A model generated the notes under the pieces. The model saw only the letters and a program-made list of their open reading frames with translations, did not search any database and was not told the origin of the DNA. This document shows positions 54,201 through 64,000 of a stretch of 64,000 nt of DNA, one piece after another (positions within the stretch are counted from its first letter, which is position 1; each line of letters begins with the position of its first letter). Source of the DNA: Aphis gossypii (taxonomy: Eukaryota > Arthropoda > Insecta > Hemiptera > Aphididae); contig NC_065531.1 in NCBI RefSeq assembly GCF_020184175.1, positions 57,743,213 through 57,807,212 of the forward strand, in the 5' to 3' direction. The position numbers and the translations under genes were made by a program.

Positions 54201-56088
54201 ATATAGACGTCTATGCCTTTATCTAAAACCATCTAGTTTTACCGGCCTTTGTGAGACTTAAAACAACGGTATAAACCTTGAAGATAACATGGCGATATTC
54301 TATATCGCTTATACGCTAAATTGTAAACATTTGAATAACTAATTCGTTGTGCAGAATTAGACTGTGTTCTGTCGGGTATTAGTGAGTGCCTCTCAGGAAG
54401 TTCAGAAAACAATGAACGGGACCCATGGGGGAAAGAATTTACCGGATCAGTTTTACTTGGATAGAAATTTACGGTTGAACAAATAAATAATTATAACGAC
54501 TACCGTGAAAGTCATTATAAAATCAAATTTATGGAATGATAAATTACAAAATTTTCATCATTAATGTGGTTTGTGAATAAAATTATTTACTTATATGCGA
54601 TATTATAAAAAATAATAAATAAACTGGATTGCTTAGTCAAGAGCATGACTAAATAAATACACTTATAGGTAGGATGTATAGTATATTATAATTATTAAAA
54701 TATAAATATCAACTTATCGATAGTTTTATGTTATTATTAAATTCAGTAGTTTGTATAATTATAATTTTACCGTTGCAATGAGTATAATAATATTCATAGA
54801 ATCGTAGTCAGGTTTATAATTCTATATTAATTTATATAAATCTCAACTAATACTATTAAGTAGGTTTTAACAGACCTGAAACTAATACAGTAATACATTT
54901 AAAATAATTTAATAAGTTAATACCTAAGTATTTCAATTTAATATAACATTTTATTTTACATTTTTTTTTGTATGTCTACATGGTATACAACAGGAAAATA
55001 TTCTTTGATTTTTTTATTTCCATATAATTTTTAGTAAGAAATTAAATTTAGTTCATACTTTGAGGGGTAAAATGTAGTATTTTTCAAAATATAAAAAAAA
55101 AAAAAAAAAAAAAAATGAGTATTACTTTGCTGTACCTACACTAAGTGTCAAATTGTCACTATTATTGGCGTCTTAAATTTCAATTCAATGATAGATCATT
55201 TGTATACTAAAAACAATTCTGAAAAGAAACTGTCTATCAGCCTATTATCACTAAGTGATATATTTTTTGGTATCGCTTTTTAAGTCATTTATTTTATTTA
55301 GTATTTTATTATTTTAATAACATATATTCATTTTATATCATATCATACCAACTTATACAAAACAACAAAAACATATTTCTATTAAAATCGTTAAAAATAA
55401 AAATAGATTAATGATAGATACCCATAAATAAATAATATTTTATAATAAATTAAAAATCTTATTATGTATAGTAAAATTCATAATAATATACAAATACATT
55501 AAAGTTAAAGTTCACACGAATAATGTTTTTAATTTTAACAAAATAACTGACATATTATAACTTTTATTTATTGCTTAAATAAGTAATTTTTTACTAATTA
55601 AAGTTTTAAGTTTACCTAAAAAAATGATTATCTTAATGCATTTTTTAGATTTTATGATTTCAATATAAACTAAAAAATTATGAAGAATTTAATAAGGTAC
55701 TTTCAAAACTAGATACAATTTATGCATTTTTAACGACAAAATAGTTTGCAGTTTTTCAGAATTTTAACAAATGTTGTCAAAATTCTAACTTCAAATAGAT
55801 ATAAAAAAATAATGCTTGTGTATTTTTAATATTTGTATACGGATATAAGAATAACTTTTGTAGAATCTTATAAAATAATTTCAAGAATTTTGTTTTGATC
55901 AGTGAATAAATAATGTTTTATCGATATTCATAGAAAATAAATTTAAAATATCTGATGCCTATAATAAACTTAAAAAGAAAAAGTTTTGTAATTTAAGCAG
56001 GAAAAATTTGTATACAAAATTTTCTGATATTTCCTTAGAATTAGTTTGATATTTTGATTCTACATAATAATATGTAAATTACACTTAC
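54201..56088. other. Non-coding, GC-richer until about 54,480 then AT-rich
   Basis: No exon recognised. A pure A tract of about 23 bp lies at 55093-55115 without an adjacent retroposed sequence that I could identify. Confidence 0.45.
55093..55115. repeat. Poly-A tract
   Basis: About 23 consecutive A residues. Confidence 0.93.
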
Positions 56089-56298
56089 AAATAAATATAT
56101 GTCCTAATAAATAAAATAAAATTTGAAAAATTTCAATTGGTTTTCTCCAAATGTCGAAAATATCAACAAAACAACATTGATTGATGAAAATAGGGCTAAC
56201 AATACAATTGAGATATGGAATCATAGATGATCCAATCAAGTAGGACATAACCATCCATCCAATTGGATTTTGATAAAAATAAATGAAACTTGAAGTTG
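56089..56298 (-). CDS. Candidate internal exon of an unrecognised hydrophobic (membrane) protein
   Basis: On the minus strand a good acceptor (TTTTCTAACCATTTACAG, AG at 56300-56299) and a consensus donor (TTT|GTAAGT, GT at 56088-56087) flank 210 bp. Two bases complete a split codon, then the frame is open to the donor and ends in phase 1, so the exon is symmetric (phase 1 to 1). The predicted peptide starts TSSFIYFYQNPIGWMVMSYL, followed by a hydrophobic run (IGSSMIPYLNCIVSPIFI), a short polar segment with FDIWRKPIEIF, and a second hydrophobic run (ILFYLLGHIFIC). Two membrane-spanning segments joined by a charged loop would fit a multi-pass receptor or transporter, but I do not recognise the family. 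It lies upstream of the dpr exon on the same strand, and its ending phase would match the dpr acceptor. The sequence does not look like a Dpr leader. It could also be a chance frame or a pseudogene piece. Confidence 0.33.
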
Positions 56299-59119
56299 CT
56301 GTAAATGGTTAGAAAAATAAAACAATATAATTTAGGAACTACACAATAACTAAAAATAAATAAAAAACATTATAGTAAAAAATCAAACTACATTAAAACA
56401 ACTTTGGGACCATAATAAAAAAAATAATTTTAGAAGCTATTTTGTACAATACTCGAATTAAACTCTATTTAATTTATTTACATTATAATAATAATATGTA
56501 TATATTTTATTATAATCATCTGTCATCTATGTACTATTGTATTATGATTTTTAATTTTTTCATTCTTATCTTTTAGGATTAATTTTATGAAACAGTATCG
56601 GTAACAAAAAAATATTATAAAATAGTACAATTATATGGCATTTGTATCGACTATTTTCAGCAGGTTTTTTTTAAAATTTTTTAGACATTTTTCCATTATC
56701 ATTTATTCTGAATACTGCTATACCTATCTAATTATTTATCAGTTTGAAATGACATAACTAAAAAGTGTTTTCTGAAATCTCGGAAAACACGTATTAGTTT
56801 GAACATGGAGTTCTCGATATTATTCAATCAACATAATACAATAAAAAAAAAATGAAACATAATTTTTTTTTAGATTACCTATTTAAGATAATAACTTAGC
56901 TGAATATTATTTTTTTTATTTGTATAAATGTGATAATATGAAATTAAAATACACACATTCAATTACTTAATGGGTACATCCTTTAATTACTAAATATAGA
57001 TGTTATATCTCATAGTTTAAATAAATTAATATTTGCCATTAATTTGTAATGATACAACTTCAAATCTGATTATTTATATATTAAAATAAAACAATAACAA
57101 AAAGACAATTAAAAGATTAACCAATACAAAAATATAGAAAATAGAATATGAACATATAAATAATTGGTTAAGACTTAAATTTTCAAGAATATTTTAATTG
57201 AATAGATTCTTCATAGTTATTAATTTAAACAATACTATTATAAGTTATAACCATAATTAATTGAAGTTTCAACTTGAACAGTTCTATATATTAATTATAG
57301 TTCAACATTAGTACATAGCTGAATGCGTATGAACTAGTATCTAACCTTTGGTTTAATATTATATGTAGTGAAGTTTTAATAGTTCTATAGAAAACAGTAA
57401 GAAACACTAAAATATGTGCTTAAATATAAAATGGACGTAATACATTTTCCTGTGAAACTATTTAGTTAATTAAAACATAGCAGTAAGCATAGGAATTTCA
57501 AAAGTATTCCCAATTTGCATATTATGAATTATAATTAAACAAGTAATTATAGCTTTATTTTTCTTGATAATCTTACAAAATAGGTACCTAATTGTTAGGT
57601 ATAGTATCTTGGTATAATTGATTTTTTTTGTTTTTTCTTTTAGTTGTAATTCTACGATAAATATATAACCAAATTGTTCATAAAATATACATCATACCTA
57701 TAAAATACTAATTTATAGCATTTTATATATTTTATGTACTTTTAAATTAATTTATTTTATTTGTGAGTAAAGACGCTAAAATAAGTACTACACGGTTTTT
57801 CATAATTTTGTCTTACCACAATTCAAAAATACCAAAAATATAAAACCAAAATTTTTTGTATACATTTAAAGTTAAAATGTACACGAAATTTGTTTGAAAC
57901 TACAAAAATACGTAAATTATTTTATAGTTAAAAATTTATAACTGTTTAATTTAAACACATAAAGACTTGAAAATATACAAAATATAATCCAAGATTCTTT
58001 ACTTTTTTTTTATGTAATTGAAAAAAAAGTTTAGTTTGTAAAGCCATATAAATTGTTTATGAGCGATTGAGGTTAAAGTTTTTTATTTTTGCGATATTGG
58101 ATATTCAATGGTAAAATAACTATATATTTTCAAACGATTTTTGTCACTTTTTTTTTTTTTAATTTAAAAATATTTATTCTAGACATTTTAAAGATTTAAT
58201 TTTTACTTAAATTATCATTTTCTATACATAATTATATTTTAAAAACTGTACAATCATTTAACGCCATCATCTGCCAATTTAAACCATAAACCGATATTTC
58301 ATTGTTTTACTAAATTAAGTCGGTATATTGACTGAAAGTTAATATAAATATTATTCGATTAGATTATTTACTATTCAAATAATTAATAATTTAGTAAATG
58401 TATGTTCTTGGCAAACAATAATTCAAACAACTTTCTTACTAACGCAGTAAAATAAATAACTAAATAACTGGAAGTAGATGAAGCGTCGCTGGACGATTCA
58501 ATTCTTTTATTCATTTATCCATTTTTATATAATTATTAATCATTGTATTGCTTTATAAATATTGTAATTAATATTTAAAAAATAATGTTGAATATAATAT
58601 ATATTTCCTGTTTTTTTTTTTATTTTTAATGTTTTTTGTGAATCTTATATTTTTTTTTTGAATTTACGTAAATGATTATTGTGGCACATTTTTATAGTAA
58701 ACTTGTTGACTTGAACTACAGAAAATACCTCAACAAGCTGTAACTGTAAAATTTATCTCTTCTACAATATTTGTACAATATTTATGGCCTATAACTTTAT
58801 TAAAGTTCTGAATACTTATTTCTTTCTTAATATATTAGTTTCTCATATTGTTATGACTGATTTAAAGCATGAGTGTTGTGTTAAAACATAATATTATTGA
58901 GATCTTGTGAAGTAAGTATAATCTTCCCAAACCTAACCTAACTTGTAAGTTACTATATTAATTGTTAATTCAATATATTTCAGATGGTTGTACCTATTAA
59001 TAATATGGGCTATAATAAAGATTATTCATTTTCAATAAAAATTGTTTTACATTTTTGATATACAGTTCATAATAATTATAGTTATATAATTCAATTTAAA
59101 TTAAAATACTGGTTAAGTT
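56299..59119. other. AT-rich non-coding stretch
   Basis: I looked here for partner exons of the candidate minus-strand exon just to the left and found none. The sequence is AT-rich with homopolymers; no other feature supported. Confidence 0.45.
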
Positions 59120-59560
59120 AGGTAATCTAACATAACTTTCTGCTCCATTAGTAGTCTTAGGATTATTAATAAGTTCACAAGCCCATGAATTTGTGTTGAA
59201 AATTGCTACCTGATTTAATGTTATTTTCTAGAATATATTATATAATCATGAAATATAGAAATAGTACTAAAACTTGTACTACCAAGTACAACCACCATAA
59301 GATCACAAAATCCATCTGAAACTTCTTCAAGGAGTAAATTGATTAATTCATGAAAAAAAATTTCACCCATTTACCAAATTCAGAATTATTGTTTTAGTAC
59401 TCGGTCAATAATATTTTGTGTTGTTATTGTAATTTAACTAATTCTGTCCTAAATTAAAGTTACGACATGCATTTTTGCAGTTAGGAAAAATATGCAATAC
59501 TGCATTATGCTCAACTTTTTCGAAATCAGCATAAATATTTTGTAAATTTCTTAAAATATC
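59120..59560 (-). pseudogene. Degenerate protein-like stretch, family not recognised
   Basis: On the minus strand several open segments in different frames follow each other and look like one decayed protein. They include NIYADFEKVEHNAVLHIF with PNCKNACRNFNLGQN (about 59,551-59,440), then NSEFGKWVKFF, then after a T-run frameshift HELINLLLEEVSDGFCDLM with VVVLGSTSFSTISIFHDYI, and finally TLNQVAIFNTNSWACELIN (about 59,215-59,155). Amino-acid use is more balanced than in chance AT-rich frames, and the frame breaks are isolated stops or shifts. A pseudogene or transposon-protein relic is likely. I do not recognise the family. Confidence 0.3.
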
Positions 59561-60146
59561 AGTAATTTTAATAAATATATTTTGTAATGTTTTTCACATA
59601 TTTATGTATAGTATGTTTGTTACCTAAAAAAACTACGGGAACATATAAATTACTTTAGGTTAGTTAAAATTTAAAATACAAAATATGTGTTTACGTTGTA
59701 TGCCGACACAAACGAGTCGTATATTTTTAGTTTAACAACGGGGTTCATTGTAAATAGTTGTCAATCTTCTTGTAAAAATGTAATATTTACGCATACGAGT
59801 TGCCGCGAGTATGGATAATTGATATGAAATTAAATTTTAGCTGTAGGTGCATTGAATATTGTAACAAAAAATTGCTCTTAAATTAAAAATTAAAATAATC
59901 AATAGATTATACCAAAAATAAAATTTATATTTACCTTCAAATATATGCTAAATATGTTTTGCATTTTTAAATTAAATTCTATTATTAAAATAGATTTTAA
60001 AAACAACGAGTTTTTATGGTAACTAAACTAGTAAATATATTATTATAATAATGCTGTGATAAATTTCTCTTGGTTTCAAAATTAAAGTAATTATGTTCTA
60101 AAACTTTAAAGGATTAGTTTAATTTTAAAAATATTTCTAACAAATT

Positions 60147-60281
60147 ATGTGTTCACGGAAACCATGTATATCTGACCATGACGTATTGTCTTACATTAAT
60201 GAAGACATAAATTCTAATTCTAGTAATAAATTTGGTGAACATATTATCAACATTAAACTTAAATTATTCTTACTCCAGTGA
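60147..60281 (+). pseudogene. Short ORF resembling the N-terminus of a piggyBac-type transposase
   Basis: ATG at 60147 opens 44 codons ending at TGA 60279-60281. The start, MCSRKPCISDHDVLSYINED, followed by NSNSSNKFGE, resembles the M-S/A-S-R-K-P-L-S/T-D-x-D/E-I start and acidic, serine-rich leader of piggyBac-type transposases. After a frame change, DSNIVELLNSNNNYV continues an acidic/asparagine-rich stretch. About 300 bp downstream, KPFVGSSDKNIRHIATKC followed by KTCGDNG (about 60,530-60,600) is another protein-like piece. No DDE core was seen. The match is to a weakly conserved leader, so this is only a suggestion. Confidence 0.22.
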
Positions 60282-61880
60282 TTCTAACATTGTTGAGTTA
60301 TTGAACTCAAATAACAATTACGTTCATTATAATTTATTTTAGCTTTAGTTCGGAAGTTTAATGAAAACAGTAGAACGTCCGTTTGTTTGACTTATTTTGA
60401 TGGATCAACTTCATAAAAAAACCTGAAGCTCGTCAAACAAGTATTGAAAAAATATTTATTTTATAAACCATCTTTATTGATATAGCATAATACTTGAGTT
60501 TTTACAATATTTTAGAACAAGTCAATAAGAAACCGTTCGTTGGGAGTTCCGATAAAAATATCCGACATATTGCTACAAAATGTAAAACATGCGGCGACAA
60601 TGGTAAATAATTATCTATGCATGATTAAATGTGTAAAACTATTTATAATCCGCATATCGATTGTTAATTTATTATAAATTAGGTCCATGTATTATGTAGA
60701 CTCCTACACCAATGTTATGATTTAAAATTGCATTATGGTGGCCTGTTTAATATTCAAGTTTTAATACTCAATGGTTCAATTAACCATTACATAATTATTC
60801 GGCAATATCTACTAATAATGCAATGGTCAATGAATGTAAAATGGTTTATGTTTAATATCATGTTATTACTTATTATACATAACATACTTCATATCAGAAT
60901 TATTATAATAATATTAAACTGATTTTCAATAGATAGACAATAATTCATTTAGAAAATGTTTGTTGCAATTATTTAATTAGGTAGTTAAAAATAAAACGTT
61001 ACAAATTTGAATACAAATTCAAAATTTAAGTTGTTTCTAAAACATTGTAATACAAATTGTAGATATTAATTGAATTTTACCATTTATCTTAAGTGCACTA
61101 GTGAACTCATTTTTTTCTTTTATTATTTAAATAAAGTATAAAACGGTTATAAAGAGCTTAAATATATTACGAAGTACAATAGTATGTCAATATACATATC
61201 AATATTATAATCGTTTTACTTTTATTTAGTTTTTAATTGATCGCCAACAACAATATTTTTTTTGAATTATATATTTATTGGTAGATTGCAACAGATATTT
61301 AACTATATTGTTCAATTAAAATTCATATTTATTTTATAAAATGAGCAAATCATTATAAAAAATACTAAAAAAAAAAAATATTGATGCTGGCTAATGTACT
61401 ATTTGACTTTTAGTTATTATTTATTTAGATGTGTTACCGTAATATATAGAAATAACCCTTTATTAAAATACGTAATTTAAATAACGCTAGAAGGATTTCG
61501 TTAGCAAAGAATGCCATCCAATTAACTTTTGGGTGCACTGGGAATGAAACTTTTTGTATTAACACTCGATGGACGCTTTCGTTTTTTAACGTCAGTTAGT
61601 GGTGGAGCACATTATTATGGATGAATCTCAAGGCCCAAAGAGCAAACATTTTCTTTTCACCAACCAACCTACTGAACGAACAACTATCATCGTATCTTTC
61701 AGAGAAAGTTTCTCATTTTTAATTTAAAACTTTTGCGCTCAAAACGCTGAAACAGTTAAATCGAAATCATTTTAGTGTATTCTTTGGGTGGGTGGTAGAA
61801 AGAGGAATATAGTGAGCTTTGACCACATCACAACGATTTAGCATGTTAACTTTCTTGTGTTTTTCTATCACGCATTTCAG
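60282..61880. other. Non-coding; AT-rich, becoming GC-richer from about 61,480
   Basis: No supported exon. The 400 bp before the plus-strand exon at 61,881 are less AT-rich than the background and could be transcribed leader, intron or promoter sequence. No clear start signal can be named. A 64-codon plus frame at 60728-60922 is Ile/Met/Leu-rich and unconvincing. Confidence 0.4.
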
Positions 61881-62113
61881 CGAACCAGAATTCTTGTGGA
61901 AGTAGCACTAAGTCGGCAACTGACATGTCAGACACTCTACCAGTTGACCTATGTATGCGGATGGTGGGTGGACGAGTACGTGAAATATTAGACTTATTGG
62001 CCCTTTCAGGAAACGAAATAGGGTGTGCGGAAGCCAATAGGTTGCAGAAATTGTTTAAGTCAGTAATCCATGCACTTGATGACTTACAGAGTGCTTGTTG
62101 TGGATCACCTCAG
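61881..62113 (+). CDS. Exon of an unrecognised plus-strand gene (helical region), probable start codon inside
   Basis: A strong acceptor (GTGTTTTTCTATCACGCATTTCAG, AG at 61879-61880) and a donor (CAG|GTAAAA, GT at 62114-62115) bound 233 bp. The frame is open throughout and ends in phase 0. An ATG at 61925 would give 63 residues in this exon. The same frame is also open back to the acceptor (NQNSCGSSTKSATD before the Met), so this may be an internal exon instead. The peptide contains MRMVGGRVREILDLLALSG and CAEANRLQKLFKSVIHALDD, two amphipathic helical stretches with balanced amino-acid use unlike chance AT-rich frames. The next exon at 62581-62709 continues in the same phase. I do not recognise the family. 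A 63-codon antisense frame over the same DNA is a shadow. Confidence 0.62.
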
Positions 62114-62580
62114 GTAAAATAAATATAAGGTAAATATTCCAATTTTTATACTCAACGATTTTGTACGTTTCACTTGCACTAGCAGTCGTTTAAACGTTCG
62201 ATTAAAATTAAATTTTATTTTACACATTAGCGTGCATTTTTACGAGTAGTAGCATCCGACACCAGATGTGGGTATCTCATTTTTGTTATATTTTATTGAT
62301 AATTTAGATTGAACGAAGACATCGGATACGGTTAATGTTGTTTTTCTTAATATTATTGAATTACTTTATTTACTTTTTAACTACTTATAGACGATTAAAT
62401 TATTATCACATTGATATTTTTCCACTTTAAATGCATTGTTATTTATTTTATCTTTATTTATTTCAATACGAAACAAAAAACCCATAATACATCTATGTTA
62501 TTGATACCTTAAAAGATTAACTACAATAGTATATACATTGATCGTATATAACTGATGTTTGGTCATTCTGTCACTTTTAG

Positions 62581-62709
62581 ATAAATACTTTACGGAATTC
62601 TTGCAAAAAAACTGTTCGGCTATCCGGAGCCGGTTCGGAGACGTCATTATCGAATGAAGTTTTGCAGTGCAAACATCCACACAATGTTTGTAATCAATGC
62701 ACCGGTCTG
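62581..62709 (+). CDS. Second exon of the same unrecognised gene, with a Cys/His-rich segment
   Basis: Bounded by an acceptor (CATTCTGTCACTTTTAG, AG at 62579-62580) and a donor (CTG|GTAAAT, GT at 62710-62711), the exon is exactly 129 bp (43 codons, phase 0 to 0). It joins the preceding exon without a stop. The peptide starts INTLRNSCKKTVRLSG, has a Ser/Gly/Thr-rich stretch, then EVLQCKHPHNVCNQCTGL. The C-x3-H-x2-C-x2-C spacing (or C-x-H-x4-C-x2-C) is like half of a zinc-binding finger such as a RING, but the preceding CxxC pair is missing from this exon, so a RING call is not justified. The intron before it is 467 bp. Later exons were not found before the window ends. Confidence 0.58.
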
Positions 62710-64000
62710 GTAAATACTAACCTGAAGACATTAATAAAAGCGGCTGCCAATTTTGGGTGTTTGTATGGTTATGCGGTCAACTCAAATATAGTGAAAAGAC
62801 GTTAAAAGTACATTTTATTTAATATTATAAATTAATATGTTCACCCAAAGTTAAAAGTACTCAGTAAATACTACCTGCTACTTCCATTTACAGATTTAGA
62901 AATTCCTATGGGACGACTGTGTTTACTTACCTATTATAAGTCCATCTAGTTTTTCATAATATATTTTCAGTTTATATTTCTATAACAATTTTAACCAATA
63001 TGATATGATAAATGATAAAAAAAAATAGTGAAAAATAATAATATATAATAAAGTAATTTCATATTTTTTTATGACACTTAATTTTAAAATACACATTTAA
63101 ACTATATAGTATATTATATATCTACCTACCTATATATATATATTTTTTTTTGTTGCAGAGAATCTTGTTAAGAAATATTTCCTATCTTTTACTATTCTGT
63201 TTTATAAATTTATACTTTTAAATAAATATATTTTACTTATAAATTCATTATTTTTTTACCTAAGTAAATGTTTATAATAATAATTTATGAACCAATATAA
63301 TAAAAGATTTTTTTTTTTTTTAATTAAATTAAATTATTATTTTTTATTATTTTTTTTAATAAAACAAACATTATAATAAAACATTTGGTATGGTGTTTAT
63401 TTAAAAAAATGTTATCCAATTGTCACGATCTTACGAACAATGACCTGTGTGTGTTTTTTTTATTATTATTCTAATCGATTACAAAATCCATGAGTAAACC
63501 CTTTTGTATACGGCTTTGCCTTTTTCATCTCCGGTCACCATCATTATTTTTCTTTTGTACTGATCTCTTTTTTTTCTTGTGCTCTCTTCCGTCCATATAC
63601 TTCACTCTCACCCTTTCTTTCACTTTATCTCTTTCTCTTTCTATCTCTCTATCTTTTCTTTTTTTTTTAATGTTCAGTTTACTTATATCGATTTTGGAAA
63701 ATTTCCAGACACTCCACATGAATTGGGCGCTTCCGTATAAATGTGTACGTATATACACTGAAGCACATACCCCTAAGGGATTTCAGTTCGCTAAAGGGTC
63801 CGAGAGAAATCCTTTTAAAGCGCAATAAATTTCGTGCAGATAGCTGAAAACATCTACTAAATGAACACATACTCATAATTCCCGAAATATTATGTTGCAT
63901 TCCGTGTGGACTATCACTTAAATTTATGCAAAATCGAAGTGTTCACTGTTCATAGGTTAACCGTATATGCAGCACCTCAAACATTGATTATTTAAAACAT
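62710..64000. other. Intron or flanking sequence of the plus-strand gene; pyrimidine-rich tract and GC-richer end
   Basis: Mostly AT-rich to about 63,480. From 63,480 on it is less AT-rich, with a long C/T-rich tract at about 63,586-63,668 that creates artefact frames on both strands (Ser/Leu/Phe-rich on plus; Arg/Glu/Lys-rich on minus). Downstream, about 63,700-63,960 is GC-richer but no exon with supported splice sites in phase 0 was found. Confidence 0.4.

Noticed and set aside
61846..62037. Minus-strand 63-codon ORF opposite the plus-strand exon
   Set aside because: Shadow of the plus-strand exon, which has splice sites and a phase-matched partner exon.
62498..62680. Minus-strand 60-codon ORF
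   Set aside because: Overlaps the plus-strand exon 62581-62709 and has no splice support; a shadow frame.
63159..63220. TTGTTGCAG acceptor-like site as the start of a third exon of the plus-strand gene
   Set aside because: The phase-0 frame gives only about 20 hydrophobic AT-encoded residues before a stop; more likely a chance acceptor after a TA/T tract.
63490..63900. 112-codon plus ORF and two minus ORFs at the right end
   Set aside because: Most of each frame is a translation of the C/T-rich tract; no motif and no supported splice sites.

Overview
This is 64 kb of eukaryotic, very AT-rich (roughly three-quarters or more A+T by eye), intron-rich DNA. The one exon recognised with confidence encodes part of the first Ig domain of a Dpr (defective proboscis extension response) family protein, which points to an insect or other arthropod. 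The base composition, the many short TA microsatellites, frequent GGTACCTA-type strings and the mix of transposon relics (Helitron, Jockey-type LINE, non-autonomous DNA elements) fit an aphid genome best. The aphid assignment is inference, not proof. No rRNA, tRNA, CRISPR array or operon was seen.

Layout. 1-900: a complete, about 0.8 kb foldback MITE with an 8-bp target-site duplication. 0.9-25.9 kb: almost entirely AT-rich non-coding DNA with a few GC-richer islands (4.6-5.4, 13.0-13.5, 14.3-14.9, 16.2-16.5, 20.6-21.3 kb). 25.98-27.38 kb: a decayed Jockey-clade LINE, plus strand. 27.4-43.7 kb: non-coding, with small islands at 36.6 and 40.9 kb and a possible pogo-type remnant at 42.7 kb. 43.7-44.74 kb: a decayed Helitron protein (N-terminal Helitron-like domain), minus strand. 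44.7-49.7 kb: non-coding, with an island at 47.8-48.4 kb. 49,724-49,899: the dpr exon, minus strand. 53.5-54.2 kb: a GC-rich, CpG-containing island that could be a promoter or 5' UTR. 56.1-56.3 kb: an unrecognised hydrophobic candidate exon, minus strand. 59.1-60.3 kb: two degenerate protein-like stretches. 61.88-62.71 kb: two consecutive phase-compatible exons of an unrecognised plus-strand gene that probably continues past the right edge.

Reading of the locus. The dpr gene runs right to left. Its exon has clean acceptor and donor sites, but the exons completing the Ig domain (Trp and second Cys) were not found in the 49 kb to its left. That long left part is therefore most simply a giant dpr intron, and its GC-richer islands could be intronic regulatory elements. 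If the 53.5-54.2 kb island is the dpr promoter, the plus-strand gene at 61.9 kb is its divergent neighbour. Both statements are inference. Almost all short ORFs elsewhere look like chance or low-complexity reading frames and are not annotated as genes.
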